From: a virus
Length of the DNA stretch: 64,000 nucleotides
IMG/VR virus record: IMGVR_UViG_3300027719_000021
Span: 40,620-104,619 of that record
Reading direction: 5' to 3' (one strand)
Part shown: piece after piece, positions 55,482 to 62,728 of the stretch
Layout: each line of letters begins with the position of its first letter
How positions within the stretch are numbered: position 1 is the stretch's first letter
Notes under the pieces: generated by a model
The model's input: the letters and a program-made list of their open reading frames with translations, nothing else
Told to the model about the DNA's origin: nothing
Database searches by the model: none
Program-made: the position numbers and the translations under genes

Positions 55482-57483
55482 AATAATTTGGAATTTTATT
55501 TAAAAATAGAGGCTTTTTAAAAAGATACATATTTATCTTTTCTTCCTCTGATACTTTTTTTATTTTTACATGTTGTAGCTCTACATTATATATAAGGGCT
55601 AACCCAAATGAAATAATGCGGTCAAAGTTACCATGAGCTGGGTCATAGCCAATCATTTCTTCTAATAATGCCTCTGACAATATCTTTGTTAAATTTTTTT
55701 TACCAGGTTCATATTCTTCTAATAACCAATCTCTAATCAATGTTTCTAACCACTGTTTAATTGGTTTATTCATATGAGTACCCTTACCCCTAGTAACAGT
55801 AAGGTCCTTTATAATATCCTTTAATTTTGAAGGTTGATCTGCTAATAAATAATCACAATGTTTATTTACAAAATATGTAAAGAGACCTTTCTTCTCATTC
55901 TCATATAACATTGTAGCACCATAATACATTAACAGCATCCTTACATTCTCATAAAAGGTATCTGCTTTATCTGGCCTCCCTGTATATTCTGCAACTGGTA
56001 CATCATACCATGATTCAAACGCCTGCATCCTTTTATATATAAATACAGAACCTAAAGAATCTGTAACAGATGTATCATGATCATAAGGGTCACAACCTGC
56101 TATATACAACCCCCATGGAGGATTCTCCACAGGATGCTCCCATATAACAACAGCTCCTTCTTTACTTTCACCAGCTTGTATTTTATATTTTGTTAGATCT
56201 TTCAATTTGGGATTCTGTTCAAACTTAACAATACCTGTTGCATCAAAATATAATGAACCAACTTGTTTAAGTCCTTTGAGAGATTCGGAATTTCTTATTG
56301 TAGCTAAGTGCCTAATAAGATCCTTCTTAGGAAACATATTAGTACTTATATTAAGAGTAGCTTCTGCAGGAGTTAACGGTTGTTCACATATGTGCCTGTC
56401 TATAGCCGTACGGTCTGAAGCATTTGATATAACCTTCTCGCGTTCTGTTAATATAAACTGTGTTGATTGATCAAAGTCTGTATTACCATCCTCGTCCATA
56501 AATTTTTCTATGTTTGCAGACTGCGGTATAAAAAACCCACATGCAGAATCGCGTTCCCCATCGTCCCAAACATTTCTTATAGGTAAGCAGTTATATGCCT
56601 CAGGTTCATAGAACAAGTCCTTTAACCCTGTATAATCTGCTTCTTGCGTACCACCAGTACCATAAGCAATCATAAGACCAAAAGCTTCACCATCATGTTC
56701 AACAGATGGTCTAGCTACCTGCCATGCTGTCTTTAAGTGTGGAAACTTACCAGCTTCCTCAAATAGTATTAACTTACCTCGTTTACCCCTGGCTTTCTGA
56801 GGATCATTCTTTAATGATATACCTATTATCTCTGATTTATAACCTTGTTCAATTGGTACACCATTTATGTTTTCTATAAAAGAAGCACGCCTATGTATGG
56901 AACTATTCTTAACTTGCCTATGTTTGTACCAACCAGTATTGTTGTCTACAAAGTCCATCATATCCCAGGCCTTTGATAGTACACCATCTTTTGTTAAGAA
57001 TTCTGTTTCACCTGCTACTGCATAAGATACAGACTCCCTAAACATATAATAGTTCCTTACTAACATTGAAGCGCCTTTAAAAGAGTATCCCTTACCCCTA
57101 GCTTTAATAACAGCTAGGTGTCGCCCATTTGTTTCTGCCAATTCAACAGCATCATAATATGCTCTGTCATAGTCCCAAAACCAAGGAAAGGATTCTACAC
57201 GTTCGCGTTTCTTTTTTTTAGTACCAGTAACTAATTCTATAGTAACTTCTTTAACAACAATAATCCTTGTGTAGTTAAGATAAAAATAGAAATAACCCGA
57301 TATCCAATCGCCATCTTCTGCTGTAAAACCATATTGACAACGCTCCATCTCCCCAGTCCAATAATTTATATATTCACTTGTACCTGGTGGTGCAAACGTA
57401 TAACAATCATGCTTCTCAAAGAATATAGCAGGTTGCCTAAATTTATCAGAGTTAACTGTCTTTTTTAATGGTAATTCAAACAT
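55468..57483 (-). CDS. terL: Terminase large subunit
   Basis: A 671-residue packaging ATPase-nuclease. KARGKGYSFKGA (127-138) occupies the Walker A place but deviates from the usual GxxGxGK(S/T); LILFEEAG (238-245) is Walker B with the catalytic Glu pair; GTGGTQ (275-280) is the coupling motif. The nuclease has IAGCDPYDHD with D465, LYENEKKG with E528/E530, and GNFDRIISFGLAL with D621, the last a hallmark of the RNase H-like terminase nuclease. The enzyme packages DNA through the portal and cuts it. The portal overlaps its end by 14 bases, and a 179-residue protein lies four bases upstream. Confidence 0.9.
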   Translation of the reverse strand: MFELPLKKTVNSDKFRQPAIFFEKHDCYTFAPPGTSEYINYWTGEMERCQYGFTAEDGDWISGYFYFYLNYTRIIVVKEVTIELVTGTKKKKRERVESFPWFWDYDRAYYDAVELAETNGRHLAVIKARGKGYSFKGASMLVRNYYMFRESVSYAVAGETEFLTKDGVLSKAWDMMDFVDNNTGWYKHRQVKNSSIHRRASFIENINGVPIEQGYKSEIIGISLKNDPQKARGKRGKLILFEEAGKFPHLKTAWQVARPSVEHDGEAFGLMIAYGTGGTQEADYTGLKDLFYEPEAYNCLPIRNVWDDGERDSACGFFIPQSANIEKFMDEDGNTDFDQSTQFILTEREKVISNASDRTAIDRHICEQPLTPAEATLNISTNMFPKKDLIRHLATIRNSESLKGLKQVGSLYFDATGIVKFEQNPKLKDLTKYKIQAGESKEGAVVIWEHPVENPPWGLYIAGCDPYDHDTSVTDSLGSVFIYKRMQAFESWYDVPVAEYTGRPDKADTFYENVRMLLMYYGATMLYENEKKGLFTYFVNKHCDYLLADQPSKLKDIIKDLTVTRGKGTHMNKPIKQWLETLIRDWLLEEYEPGKKNLTKILSEALLEEMIGYDPAHGNFDRIISFGLALIYNVELQHVKIKKVSEEEKINMYLFKKPLFLNKIPNYYVAR

Positions 57484-57486
57484 ATA

Positions 57487-58026
57487 TTATCTTTCAAACA
57501 TTCCAATACCAGAGCCACCCCTGATAGAACCACGCTCCATATGTTCCCTCTCAACCTTATCTTTTAGGGATTCCAATGAAGACACTATATCACCAATATC
57601 TTTCATAACACTAGACACTTCTTTTAATGTATATATAGGTTTGCCATTATGATCAACCTTTTTAAAATCTATACCATTAAAATAATCTGTCATCTTATCA
57701 CAAGTATCCATTGCTGATTGTAGTAACCTAGATATAGGAGAAGTCTGCAACTCCTTATATTTAACTATAGCAGCTTTAATTGCATCGTCTGGCTGCCAAT
57801 CAGCAGATTTAAAATAGTCTTTTTTTATACGAGTCTCACGCTCGTTTGTAGGATAAGCTAAGTAGGGAGACCTAAAATCATGTAGGAAAACTACGTAAGA
57901 AATCTCATTAACCGCTTGCTCCTTATGTTTACTTTTATCACGATCCCACAGAGTCCTAAACTCTGGAACCCATAGTATAGTTGGATTCATCACAACTTTA
58001 CCAGCTTGTATGTCGAACAGTTTCAT
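57487..58026 (-). CDS. Conserved protein upstream of TerL (small-terminase candidate)
   Basis: A 179-residue, mostly helical protein. The N-terminus has an aromatic-rich section (MNPTILWVPEFRTLWDRD, EISYVVFLHDFRSPYLAYP) followed by helical pieces (DDAIKAAIVKYKELQT, LLQSAMDTCDKMTDYF, EVSSVMKDIGDIVSSLESLKDKV). It is the first gene after a strong terminator and sits just before terL, where phages usually encode the small terminase. I do not see a clear helix-turn-helix, so it may equally be another packaging or head protein. The ATG is only 14 bases after the terminator T tract and lacks a visible Shine-Dalgarno site. Confidence 0.4.
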   Translation of the reverse strand: MKLFDIQAGKVVMNPTILWVPEFRTLWDRDKSKHKEQAVNEISYVVFLHDFRSPYLAYPTNERETRIKKDYFKSADWQPDDAIKAAIVKYKELQTSPISRLLQSAMDTCDKMTDYFNGIDFKKVDHNGKPIYTLKEVSSVMKDIGDIVSSLESLKDKVEREHMERGSIRGGSGIGMFER

Positions 58027-58040
58027 GCTACATATACAAC

Positions 58041-58069
58041 AAAAAAATAGGGGAAGTTACATTCCCCTA
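58041..58069 (-). terminator. Strong rho-independent terminator between small-gene block and packaging genes
   Basis: On the minus strand TAGGGGAA pairs perfectly with TTCCCCTA around a six-base loop and is followed by seven T. The stem overlaps the stop codon of the upstream gene (58067-58069). It separates the early-type small genes from the late packaging genes, so it probably ends the first transcription unit, unless read-through occurs. Confidence 0.9.
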
Positions 58070-58459
58070 CATACATTGTTTTAAAACCAAGCCTTTCTCG
58101 TAGATTTCATCTACAAATCTTATCTTCTTTTTAGTAAAGTGTTGTTTTAGTATATCATGATACTTCTCAACATCACTTACATCGTACCCATATGCTGCTA
58201 TGATATCTTTGAACATTTCATAGTTTTTATAGATATAGGAGAATTTCCTTGTGCGCTCTTTAGACCTTTTAGACTTTAGTACAAATACACCAAAATACCT
58301 AATACGTATTGGTCGTTCATCATCGTCGTCTACCATCTTAGCTTTTGCAAATTCTAAAGGGTGATAAACAATTTTGTTAACCACCCTATCTTCTTTCATA
58401 GTAAGCAATCCTATTGTATGAATTAACTCATCCTGCCATTTCTGTTTAACTAATAACAT
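58067..58459 (-). CDS. Basic protein of unknown function, last gene of small-gene block
   Basis: A 130-residue Lys/Arg-rich protein. The middle, YHPLEFAKAKMVDDDDERP, is followed by IRIRYFGVFVLKSKRSKER, which loosely resembles the HU/IHF pattern of strand, Gly-Val-Phe and basic arm, then helical HDILKQHFTKKK. The resemblance is too weak to call. Its stop codon TAG lies inside the terminator stem. It overlaps the preceding gene by 14 bases. DNA binding is a reasonable guess from the charge. Confidence 0.45.
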   Translation of the reverse strand: MLLVKQKWQDELIHTIGLLTMKEDRVVNKIVYHPLEFAKAKMVDDDDERPIRIRYFGVFVLKSKRSKERTRKFSYIYKNYEMFKDIIAAYGYDVSDVEKYHDILKQHFTKKKIRFVDEIYEKGLVLKQCM

Positions 58460-58898
58460 CTCTTTTTATATCCAACATGTTATAATTTTCTTCTTCTGTA
58501 AAGAAATATATAAATTTATTTAATAACTTATATTTTAATTTTATATACTTAATTCTTAATCTTTCAATAAAAGCCTTTTCGTAATAATTATAATATTTTA
58601 CAAAAACTCTACCATCTTTAGTAACTTTAGTAACTATAACAGTATGAGATTCTGTATATGCATATTCTTCCTTATTTGATATTTGTTTAGTTTCATCTCC
58701 TAAAATAATAGTTGTTTCTGTAATAGTATGATCATGTTTTTTATTAAAAGTTATTTTATCGCCTTTCTTTAATAAATGTATAGGAGTATTGATTTCAAAT
58801 ATCTTTTTTAAATAACCTTTTCTAATAAAAGGATTTCTATGTAATCTTAATATAGAAAACACAGTTTCATCTATATCATTAAAATAAGTATATTCCAT
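58446..58898 (-). CDS. Unknown small protein
   Basis: A 150-residue, Lys/Tyr/Ile-rich protein with alternating strands (KKGDKITFNKKHDHTITETT, SHTVIVTKVTKDGRVFVKYY) and a basic helical C-terminus (ERLRIKYIKLKYKLLNKFIY). The phrase LKKGDKITFNKK resembles small beta-barrel domains. Its ATG overlaps the previous stop (TAATG). No motif with catalytic residues is visible. Very AT-rich codon use, like the two genes before it. Confidence 0.45.
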   Translation of the reverse strand: MEYTYFNDIDETVFSILRLHRNPFIRKGYLKKIFEINTPIHLLKKGDKITFNKKHDHTITETTIILGDETKQISNKEEYAYTESHTVIVTKVTKDGRVFVKYYNYYEKAFIERLRIKYIKLKYKLLNKFIYFFTEEENYNMLDIKRDVIS

Positions 58899-59299
58899 TA
58901 TTCAATCCCTAATTGTTTTAGTAACACCTTTAGTTCTGACTTATTTTTAAGTTTACCATAAAATAAAAACATACCATTTTTTTCTATCAACACTCCTTCG
59001 TTTGCTCCAGTATATACTTTTAATATATATCCAGGATTTATATGAAAATAAAATTCTGGTGCTGTATCATGACCATCCCATTTAAACCCTAATGATTCTA
59101 TATCTTCTTTATCTAGGTATTTAACTCTGATCATATCAGAATGTTCCATAAGTAAAAAAACTATATGATCTAACTCCATATGTTCTTCCCCAAAAATATT
59201 AATTTTCCATCTATTTGGTGTTTCGTATAATTCATACGTTTCATATTCAAACCCAACATGAAATTCTTCAATTGTAGGTGTATAGTATTTATTTCCCAT
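58898..59299 (-). CDS. Unknown small protein
   Basis: A 133-residue protein, alternating strands and Glu/Tyr-rich (EEFHVGFEYETYELYE, HIVFLLMEHSDMIRVKYLDK, FYFHINPGYILKVYTG, GMFLFYGKLKNKSELKVLL). This beta pattern, with a C-terminal helix, resembles small unknown proteins common in Bacteroidota phages. It starts inside the end of the HExxH protein gene (11-base overlap). Function not recognised. Confidence 0.45.
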   Translation of the reverse strand: MGNKYYTPTIEEFHVGFEYETYELYETPNRWKINIFGEEHMELDHIVFLLMEHSDMIRVKYLDKEDIESLGFKWDGHDTAPEFYFHINPGYILKVYTGANEGVLIEKNGMFLFYGKLKNKSELKVLLKQLGIE

Positions 59300-59702
59300 T
59301 TTTATATTCCTTTATCATAGATAGTACTTCTACTGTTACATACTGTAACACATATGCATATACTTCCCATGTAGCTTCAACAAGAGGGGTACTTACCCTA
59401 TCTAATAACATATGCGTAACATGCCATAATTCATGCTCTAATAAAGCTACATCAGATGGATCATTAACGTCAGGAACAAAAGGTAAATATAATAATAATT
59501 GACCATCGGAAAACTGTAAAGTCCTACCATGATGCCTACTATTTATATCTTTAAATTCTTCATGTGCATTAAACTCTGGTATACTTTTTTGTATATAATT
59601 GTTTATTTCATCATATGATATACCTAATGCTACATATAAATCAAATGGAAATGGCGATAGTTCTAATGTAGCCCCAAATCCTTTTTGTTTATTTTTTTTC
59701 AT
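59289..59702 (-). CDS. Small HExxH zinc metallopeptidase-like protein
   Basis: A 137-residue protein with LLEHELWHVTHML, giving HELWH at 90-94, and a possible third ligand among the acidic residues of VEATWEVYAY (E109 or E113). The short N-terminal part has a hydrophobic strand-rich segment (FPFDLYVALGISYDE, GQLLLYLPFVPDV). It is much shorter than most peptidases, so it is near-minimal. It overlaps the winged-helix-like gene by 14 bases and the next by 11. Substrate unknown; it could act on host or phage regulators. It is separate from the zincin motif of the giant polymerase. Confidence 0.55.
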   Translation of the reverse strand: MKKNKQKGFGATLELSPFPFDLYVALGISYDEINNYIQKSIPEFNAHEEFKDINSRHHGRTLQFSDGQLLLYLPFVPDVNDPSDVALLEHELWHVTHMLLDRVSTPLVEATWEVYAYVLQYVTVEVLSMIKEYKNGK

Positions 59703-60075
59703 CAGTAGGTTTATTAAGGTCTAGTACAAAATGAATGTTAATCTTATTTTCTTTATCTATAATAGGTTTCATTAGTTCTGGTATTAGATAACGACCATCC
59801 GATTGTATCTCTATTATGCCAACAGATATGAACTTCTTAACAGCACGTGTTAAGTTAGCCTTACTAATGTTAGCATTCTTCATTATAAGACGCCTATTAT
59901 CTGTAGACATAAGATTCTTTAGATCACCATCCATCTTGGGTTGCCAAACCAAATCGATCTTCATTAACGCACTAAAAACGTCTATCTCCCGTGGAGTCAG
60001 TTGTAGCAACCCATTCAGGACAGTGATATAAACTCTAGTAAAATTATCCTTCGTTACGAATTTCCTCAGGTACAT
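59689..60075 (-). CDS. Winged-helix-like DNA-binding protein
   Basis: I use the ATG giving MYLRKFVTKDNFTRVYI (128 residues); earlier in-frame ATGs at 60123 and 60117 extend further into the upstream gene, and the second lies eight bases after a GGAGA, so a longer N-terminus cannot be excluded. LTPREIDVFSALMKIDL is a first helix, NANISKANLTRAVKKFISVG the helix-turn-helix, and IIEIQSDGRYLIPELM the wing. This is the MarR/replication-initiator-like winged-helix layout. A transcription regulator of the late operon or a replication-associated protein is possible. It overlaps both neighbours. Confidence 0.6.
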   Translation of the reverse strand: MYLRKFVTKDNFTRVYITVLNGLLQLTPREIDVFSALMKIDLVWQPKMDGDLKNLMSTDNRRLIMKNANISKANLTRAVKKFISVGIIEIQSDGRYLIPELMKPIIDKENKINIHFVLDLNKPTDEKK

Positions 60076-60373
60076 CTTCTTCTTTTTTAGGTAATTTAAA
60101 AGCAGTGTATGCTCCATATTCATCTTCTCCCTGGCCTATATATTCTGCCCCTTCGTCTATGAATTTCTGGCCAACTGCCTCTATTAATGTACGTCTCTCT
60201 GTTAATTCTAAACTAATCTTAGTACCACAATTCTTACAGTCTAAAACAAGTTTGCTATGTTCTTCTGTTGCATCAGAAGACCCTATGTGGATCTGAAGAC
60301 CGTTCTCTTCCATTTCGGTAAGAACTTCTTCAAACCCACACGAACACTTTAATCTTAATTGATATTTATTCAT
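60044..60373 (-). CDS. Zinc-ribbon protein
   Basis: The start is the ATG giving MNKYQLRLKCSCGFEEV (109 residues), seven to eight bases after an AGGA; the longer frame begins with TTG inside the previous gene. Four cysteines in CSCG (about 10 and 12) and CKNCG (about 45 and 48) form a zinc-ribbon-like pair of knuckles. The rest is acidic (TEMEENGLQIHIGSS, YIGQGEDEYGAY). Such small zinc-ribbon proteins often bind nucleic acid or partner proteins. It overlaps neighbours at both ends. Confidence 0.55.
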   Translation of the reverse strand: MNKYQLRLKCSCGFEEVLTEMEENGLQIHIGSSDATEEHSKLVLDCKNCGTKISLELTERRTLIEAVGQKFIDEGAEYIGQGEDEYGAYTAFKLPKKEEDVPEEIRNEG

Positions 60374-60653
60374 CTTTATTTTTCCTATCTTCTTCTGATT
60401 CTTCAACAATCTTTATAACAGGATCCACTACATATTCAAATAATTCACCTATATAGGATTCAACTGTATCTTTATCTATTGTAGCACTAACTGATTTATA
60501 AGTATAGTAACTGCCAATATCTGACTGGTGATCCTCCTTGCTGTATGAAAATTCATATACTTCACTCTTGGGACTATAGTATAACCAAGATCCCTTATTG
60601 AGGCCCATTACACCAGCCACTAATGTTTTTATAATATATTTATTCTTTTCCAT
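60366..60653 (-). CDS. Unknown small protein
   Basis: A 95-residue protein with an alpha/beta pattern (KYIIKTLVAGVMGLNKGSWL, YEFSYSKEDHQSDIGSYY) and an acidic, Lys/Glu-rich C-terminus (KIVEESEEDRKNKDE). It follows the micro-gene by one base and overlaps the zinc-ribbon gene by eight bases. Nothing identifies its family. Confidence 0.4.
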   Translation of the reverse strand: MEKNKYIIKTLVAGVMGLNKGSWLYYSPKSEVYEFSYSKEDHQSDIGSYYTYKSVSATIDKDTVESYIGELFEYVVDPVIKIVEESEEDRKNKDE

Positions 60654-60654
60654 A

Positions 60655-60699
60655 TTAACAACCTTTACCTTTACTACCTTTACCTTTTTTCTTTGCCAT
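60655..60699 (-). CDS. Micro-protein of Lys and Gly
   Basis: A 14-codon frame encoding MAKKKGKGSKGKGC. It occupies most of the 63-base gap between two genes and its TAA lies one base before the next ATG. The composition, five to seven Lys plus Gly and a terminal Cys, is very unlike random AT-rich sequence. If translated it would be a tiny highly basic peptide, possibly nucleic-acid-binding. There is no clear ribosome-binding site. It could instead be a leader peptide or non-coding. Confidence 0.35.
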   Translation of the reverse strand: MAKKKGKGSKGKGC

Positions 60700-60716
60700 A
60701 TCAGTATATTTTAATA

Positions 60717-61058
60717 TTAACCTTGCATTGTTGTTTCTGCACATTTACAATCATTCATTGTTGATTCTTGAAGTTCTTTTTTCTTACGGTTAGCTATTTC
60801 GTCTTCTATCTTAACACCAAGAGTAGAATCATTAATAACAAAAGCACCATCATAATTTACTAATATTACATCCCCTGCTTTTACTGGTTTTATTACATTT
60901 TTTTCATCTGAAAGAACACCATCTTCTTTAATTACAATAAAAGAACCATACATTCTTTGTCCATATTGACCATTATATAAATTAATAGTCTCAAATGTTT
61001 CTGTATTTATTTTTAGTAATTCGTCACCACGAAATACTTTATATATAATATTTGCCAT
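60717..61058 (-). CDS. Small beta-barrel protein (paralogue of next gene)
   Basis: A 113-residue protein (MANIIYKVFRGDELLK). GSFIVIKEDGVLSDEKN and VKAGDVILVNYDGAFVIND align with the next gene's RPLYIIKEDGVLLYEDK and VKAGDVVMFLDMGVPVIIKD, so they are paralogues of the same fold. The VKAGDV-I---Y--V-I pattern has the look of GroES-type or SH3-like barrels, but the resemblance is loose. The C-terminus carries two Cys (DCKCAETTMQG). It starts at the last base of its paralogue's stop. Function unknown. Confidence 0.45.
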   Translation of the reverse strand: MANIIYKVFRGDELLKINTETFETINLYNGQYGQRMYGSFIVIKEDGVLSDEKNVIKPVKAGDVILVNYDGAFVINDSTLGVKIEDEIANRKKKELQESTMNDCKCAETTMQG

Positions 61059-61366
61059 TACTTACTTTCTTTAGGAGTGTTTACTAAACCATTAAAATAT
61101 AACTCAGCTAATATAGCAAATGCTTTATCCTTAATAATTACTGGTACACCCATATCAAGGAACATAACTACGTCACCTGCTTTTACTTTAAGTTTCTGAC
61201 CTTCGTCTGTAACCTTATCTTCATATAGCAATACACCGTCTTCCTTTATAATATATAAAGGCCTGTAAGCTACTTGATTAGATTCCTTCGTATGAAGGTT
61301 AATCATTTTGTTTGTCTTCTCGTCTACTTTTATGAGCTCTTGCCCATTGTTAATATAATATAACAT
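61058..61366 (-). CDS. Small beta-barrel protein (possibly GroES-like)
   Basis: A 102-residue protein (MLYYINNGQELIKVDEK). The section LKVKAGDVVMFLDMGVPVII followed by KDKAFAILAELYF resembles the GroES strand VkvGDrVlf followed by a later (I/V)-x-x-x-D-I-L strand. It is a paralogue of the downstream 113-residue protein. The GroES-like idea is tentative because the mobile loop is not recognisable. Its neighbours are nucleotide-metabolism-type genes, which give no clue. Confidence 0.4.
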   Translation of the reverse strand: MLYYINNGQELIKVDEKTNKMINLHTKESNQVAYRPLYIIKEDGVLLYEDKVTDEGQKLKVKAGDVVMFLDMGVPVIIKDKAFAILAELYFNGLVNTPKESK

Positions 61367-61367
61367 A

Positions 61368-61721
61368 TTATGCTTTAATTATTTTATTAATATAATCTGT
61401 GTATGTTGTAGGCATATCTGAGCCTACTATTTTTTCTGTGAGTTCCCTATACATTATAAGACTCACAATTGCATGGTCTATATGTTTGAGACCTGATTCA
61501 GGATCTACTTTAATACCTTTCATTATCTCCATTATGTGCCTCATTGCAGCAGCATAATACCTTGTTGGTTGTAGAGATTTATACCAATTGAATTCGTCGT
61601 ATTTTTTTGAACCGTAGGTAAATATTTCTGCTATACCCTCAAGTGCTGTAATAGGTATTAAATCATACCTTAGCTTTCCTTGATCTGCTTTGAGATCATT
61701 GTCGTTAATAACTCGTCCCAT
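61368..61721 (-). CDS. DUF5664-type nucleotide diphosphohydrolase-like protein
   Basis: A 117-residue helical protein. GKLRYDLIPITALEGIAEIF, TYGSKKYDEFNWYK, RYYAAAMRHIMEIMKGIKVD and GLKHIDHAIVSLIMYREL follow the pattern of the dATP/dGTP diphosphohydrolase N-terminal family (DUF5664), in which the acidic and His residues of the helices bind metal and nucleotide. It overlaps the DUF4406 gene by 52 bases, so both are co-expressed. Such proteins adjust deoxynucleotide pools or remove unwanted dNTPs. In some phages with modified genomes related enzymes remove dATP, but no purine-modifying synthetase is in this window, so that role is unsupported here. Confidence 0.7.
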   Translation of the reverse strand: MGRVINDNDLKADQGKLRYDLIPITALEGIAEIFTYGSKKYDEFNWYKSLQPTRYYAAAMRHIMEIMKGIKVDPESGLKHIDHAIVSLIMYRELTEKIVGSDMPTTYTDYINKIIKA

Positions 61722-62110
61722 TTGTCCATTAATTCATCAAGACTTTCTACAATATTAACAGTAGTTTTGTCATCAAAATATTTAACTAACCTATCAGGAT
61801 TATCAAACACTGGTATACCATTAGCCAATGCTGTCTCCATTTCTTTTTGTGTGCCTTTAGAGTTCTCCCACCCTTTGCAAACATATACAGCATCAGCTGC
61901 TAAGAGCCAAGGTTGACTGTTGTCAAAATAATCATGATAGTCAGTATAGTTAAACTTTAACCCCATTAAAAGGTCTATACAGGGTACATACACTGAGAAA
62001 CCTAGCCTACGTAAGTGTTCGGCTTCAGTCATCATATTACTACAATTACTTAAATAGTCTACGGCCATTGCGTTAAGAGGACCTGCTACATATATTCTTT
62101 TTTTATTCAT
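61670..62110 (-). CDS. DUF4406/nucleoside 2-deoxyribosyltransferase-like protein
   Basis: The start is the ATG giving MNKKRIYVAGPLNAM (146 residues); the longer frame uses TTG. RIYVAGPLNA is the first strand and loop of the nucleoside 2-deoxyribosyltransferase-like fold, SVYVPCIDLLMG fits the following strand, ADAVYVCKGWENSKGTQKEM supplies the third strand with the GW-x-S-x-G loop, and LANGIPVF a fourth. Members of this fold hydrolyse or transfer N-glycosidic bonds of nucleotides, and many phages carry DUF4406 versions of unknown substrate. It overlaps the DUF5664 gene and starts eight bases inside the previous gene. Confidence 0.7.
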   Translation of the reverse strand: MNKKRIYVAGPLNAMAVDYLSNCSNMMTEAEHLRRLGFSVYVPCIDLLMGLKFNYTDYHDYFDNSQPWLLAADAVYVCKGWENSKGTQKEMETALANGIPVFDNPDRLVKYFDDKTTVNIVESLDELMDKWDELLTTMISKQIKES

Positions 62111-62357
62111 CACCAAAGTTAAAGTTTAATTCATTTTCACTATTTGGGTCAAACTCAGCACACCCTACTATAGGGGTGAATACACCCAGTTCTTCACATG
62201 ACTCAATCACGTGGTTACGTAATTCACAATTATTCCGCCTTGCACAATAACCATGTGTGCAGATTGATATAGCATCCTCTATAGACTTACTAACATTGCT
62301 GTCGTCAAGCATAGCTATATGGCGACCAAACCGCCTTGTATATACAATATTACTCAT
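62103..62357 (-). CDS. Small Cys-rich protein
   Basis: An 84-residue protein with five cysteines in the pattern CTHGYC, NNCELR, ESCEELG and VGCAEF. These could bind a metal or an Fe-S cluster, with spacing C-x4-C-x5-C-x9-C-x11-C. The C-terminus is acidic and Asn/Glu-rich. It overlaps both neighbours by eight bases. No named family is recognised. Confidence 0.45.
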   Translation of the reverse strand: MSNIVYTRRFGRHIAMLDDSNVSKSIEDAISICTHGYCARRNNCELRNHVIESCEELGVFTPIVGCAEFDPNSENELNFNFGDE

Positions 62358-62619
62358 TAATATAAGATTTAACTATTATAGGATTAGTAATTGCTTTAGC
62401 TGATTTAATACCAAAGAAGCGTTTAAACCTAAGCCACAGTAAATACCTATTCCACTGTTTAACTAACTTGCGTTCTATAAATCGCTTCATTTCATAGCTG
62501 TATGCCGATAAGCCAATTTCATTTGAAGCAAGCATATGTTGCTCAAGCACTTTGATAGCTTTAGCATGTTTATTTATTGCTTTATATAAATCTATTTGTT
62601 TTGCCATTTTTATATTCAT
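62350..62619 (-). CDS. Small basic helical protein
   Basis: An 89-residue protein with Lys/Arg/Trp-rich helices (INKHAKAIKVLEQHML, KRFIERKLVKQWNRYLLWLR). An internal ATG four codons in (MAKQIDLY) is an alternative start. It is the first gene after the tandem hairpins at 62668-62727, so it likely starts a transcript or follows read-through. The high charge and Trp suggest nucleic-acid or membrane contact; no family is recognised. Confidence 0.4.
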   Translation of the reverse strand: MNIKMAKQIDLYKAINKHAKAIKVLEQHMLASNEIGLSAYSYEMKRFIERKLVKQWNRYLLWLRFKRFFGIKSAKAITNPIIVKSYINE

Positions 62620-62667
62620 TTAACATGTATTATACGTTATAACTGTATGAAAGTTACACAATTATAC

Positions 62668-62699
62668 AAAAAAAATAACGTTACCTTTTGAGTAACGTT
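62668..62699 (-). terminator. Rho-independent terminator
   Basis: On the minus strand AACGTTAC pairs with GTAACGTT around a seven-base loop (TCAAAAG) and is followed by A and then eight T. Perfect stem and long T tract make this a strong intrinsic terminator. It ends transcripts coming from the right through the small membrane peptide gene. Confidence 0.9.
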
Positions 62700-62710
62700 T
62701 AAACATAACT

Positions 62711-62727
62711 ATGGGCAAAAAGCCCAT
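62711..62727 (-). terminator. Second hairpin after the membrane peptide gene
   Basis: A six-base-pair stem (ATGGGC with GCCCAT) around a five-base loop starts one base after the peptide gene stop codon. There is no T tract directly after it, so by itself it is a stabilizing 3' hairpin or part of a tandem terminator with the hairpin at 62668-62699. Confidence 0.6.
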
Positions 62728-62728
62728 A

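Noticed and set aside
58067-58459. HU/IHF identity for the 130-residue basic protein
   Set aside because: Only a single strand-like phrase (RIRYFGVF) resembles HU; the order of helices and the arm does not fit. The 155-residue protein at 26909-27376 is a better candidate.
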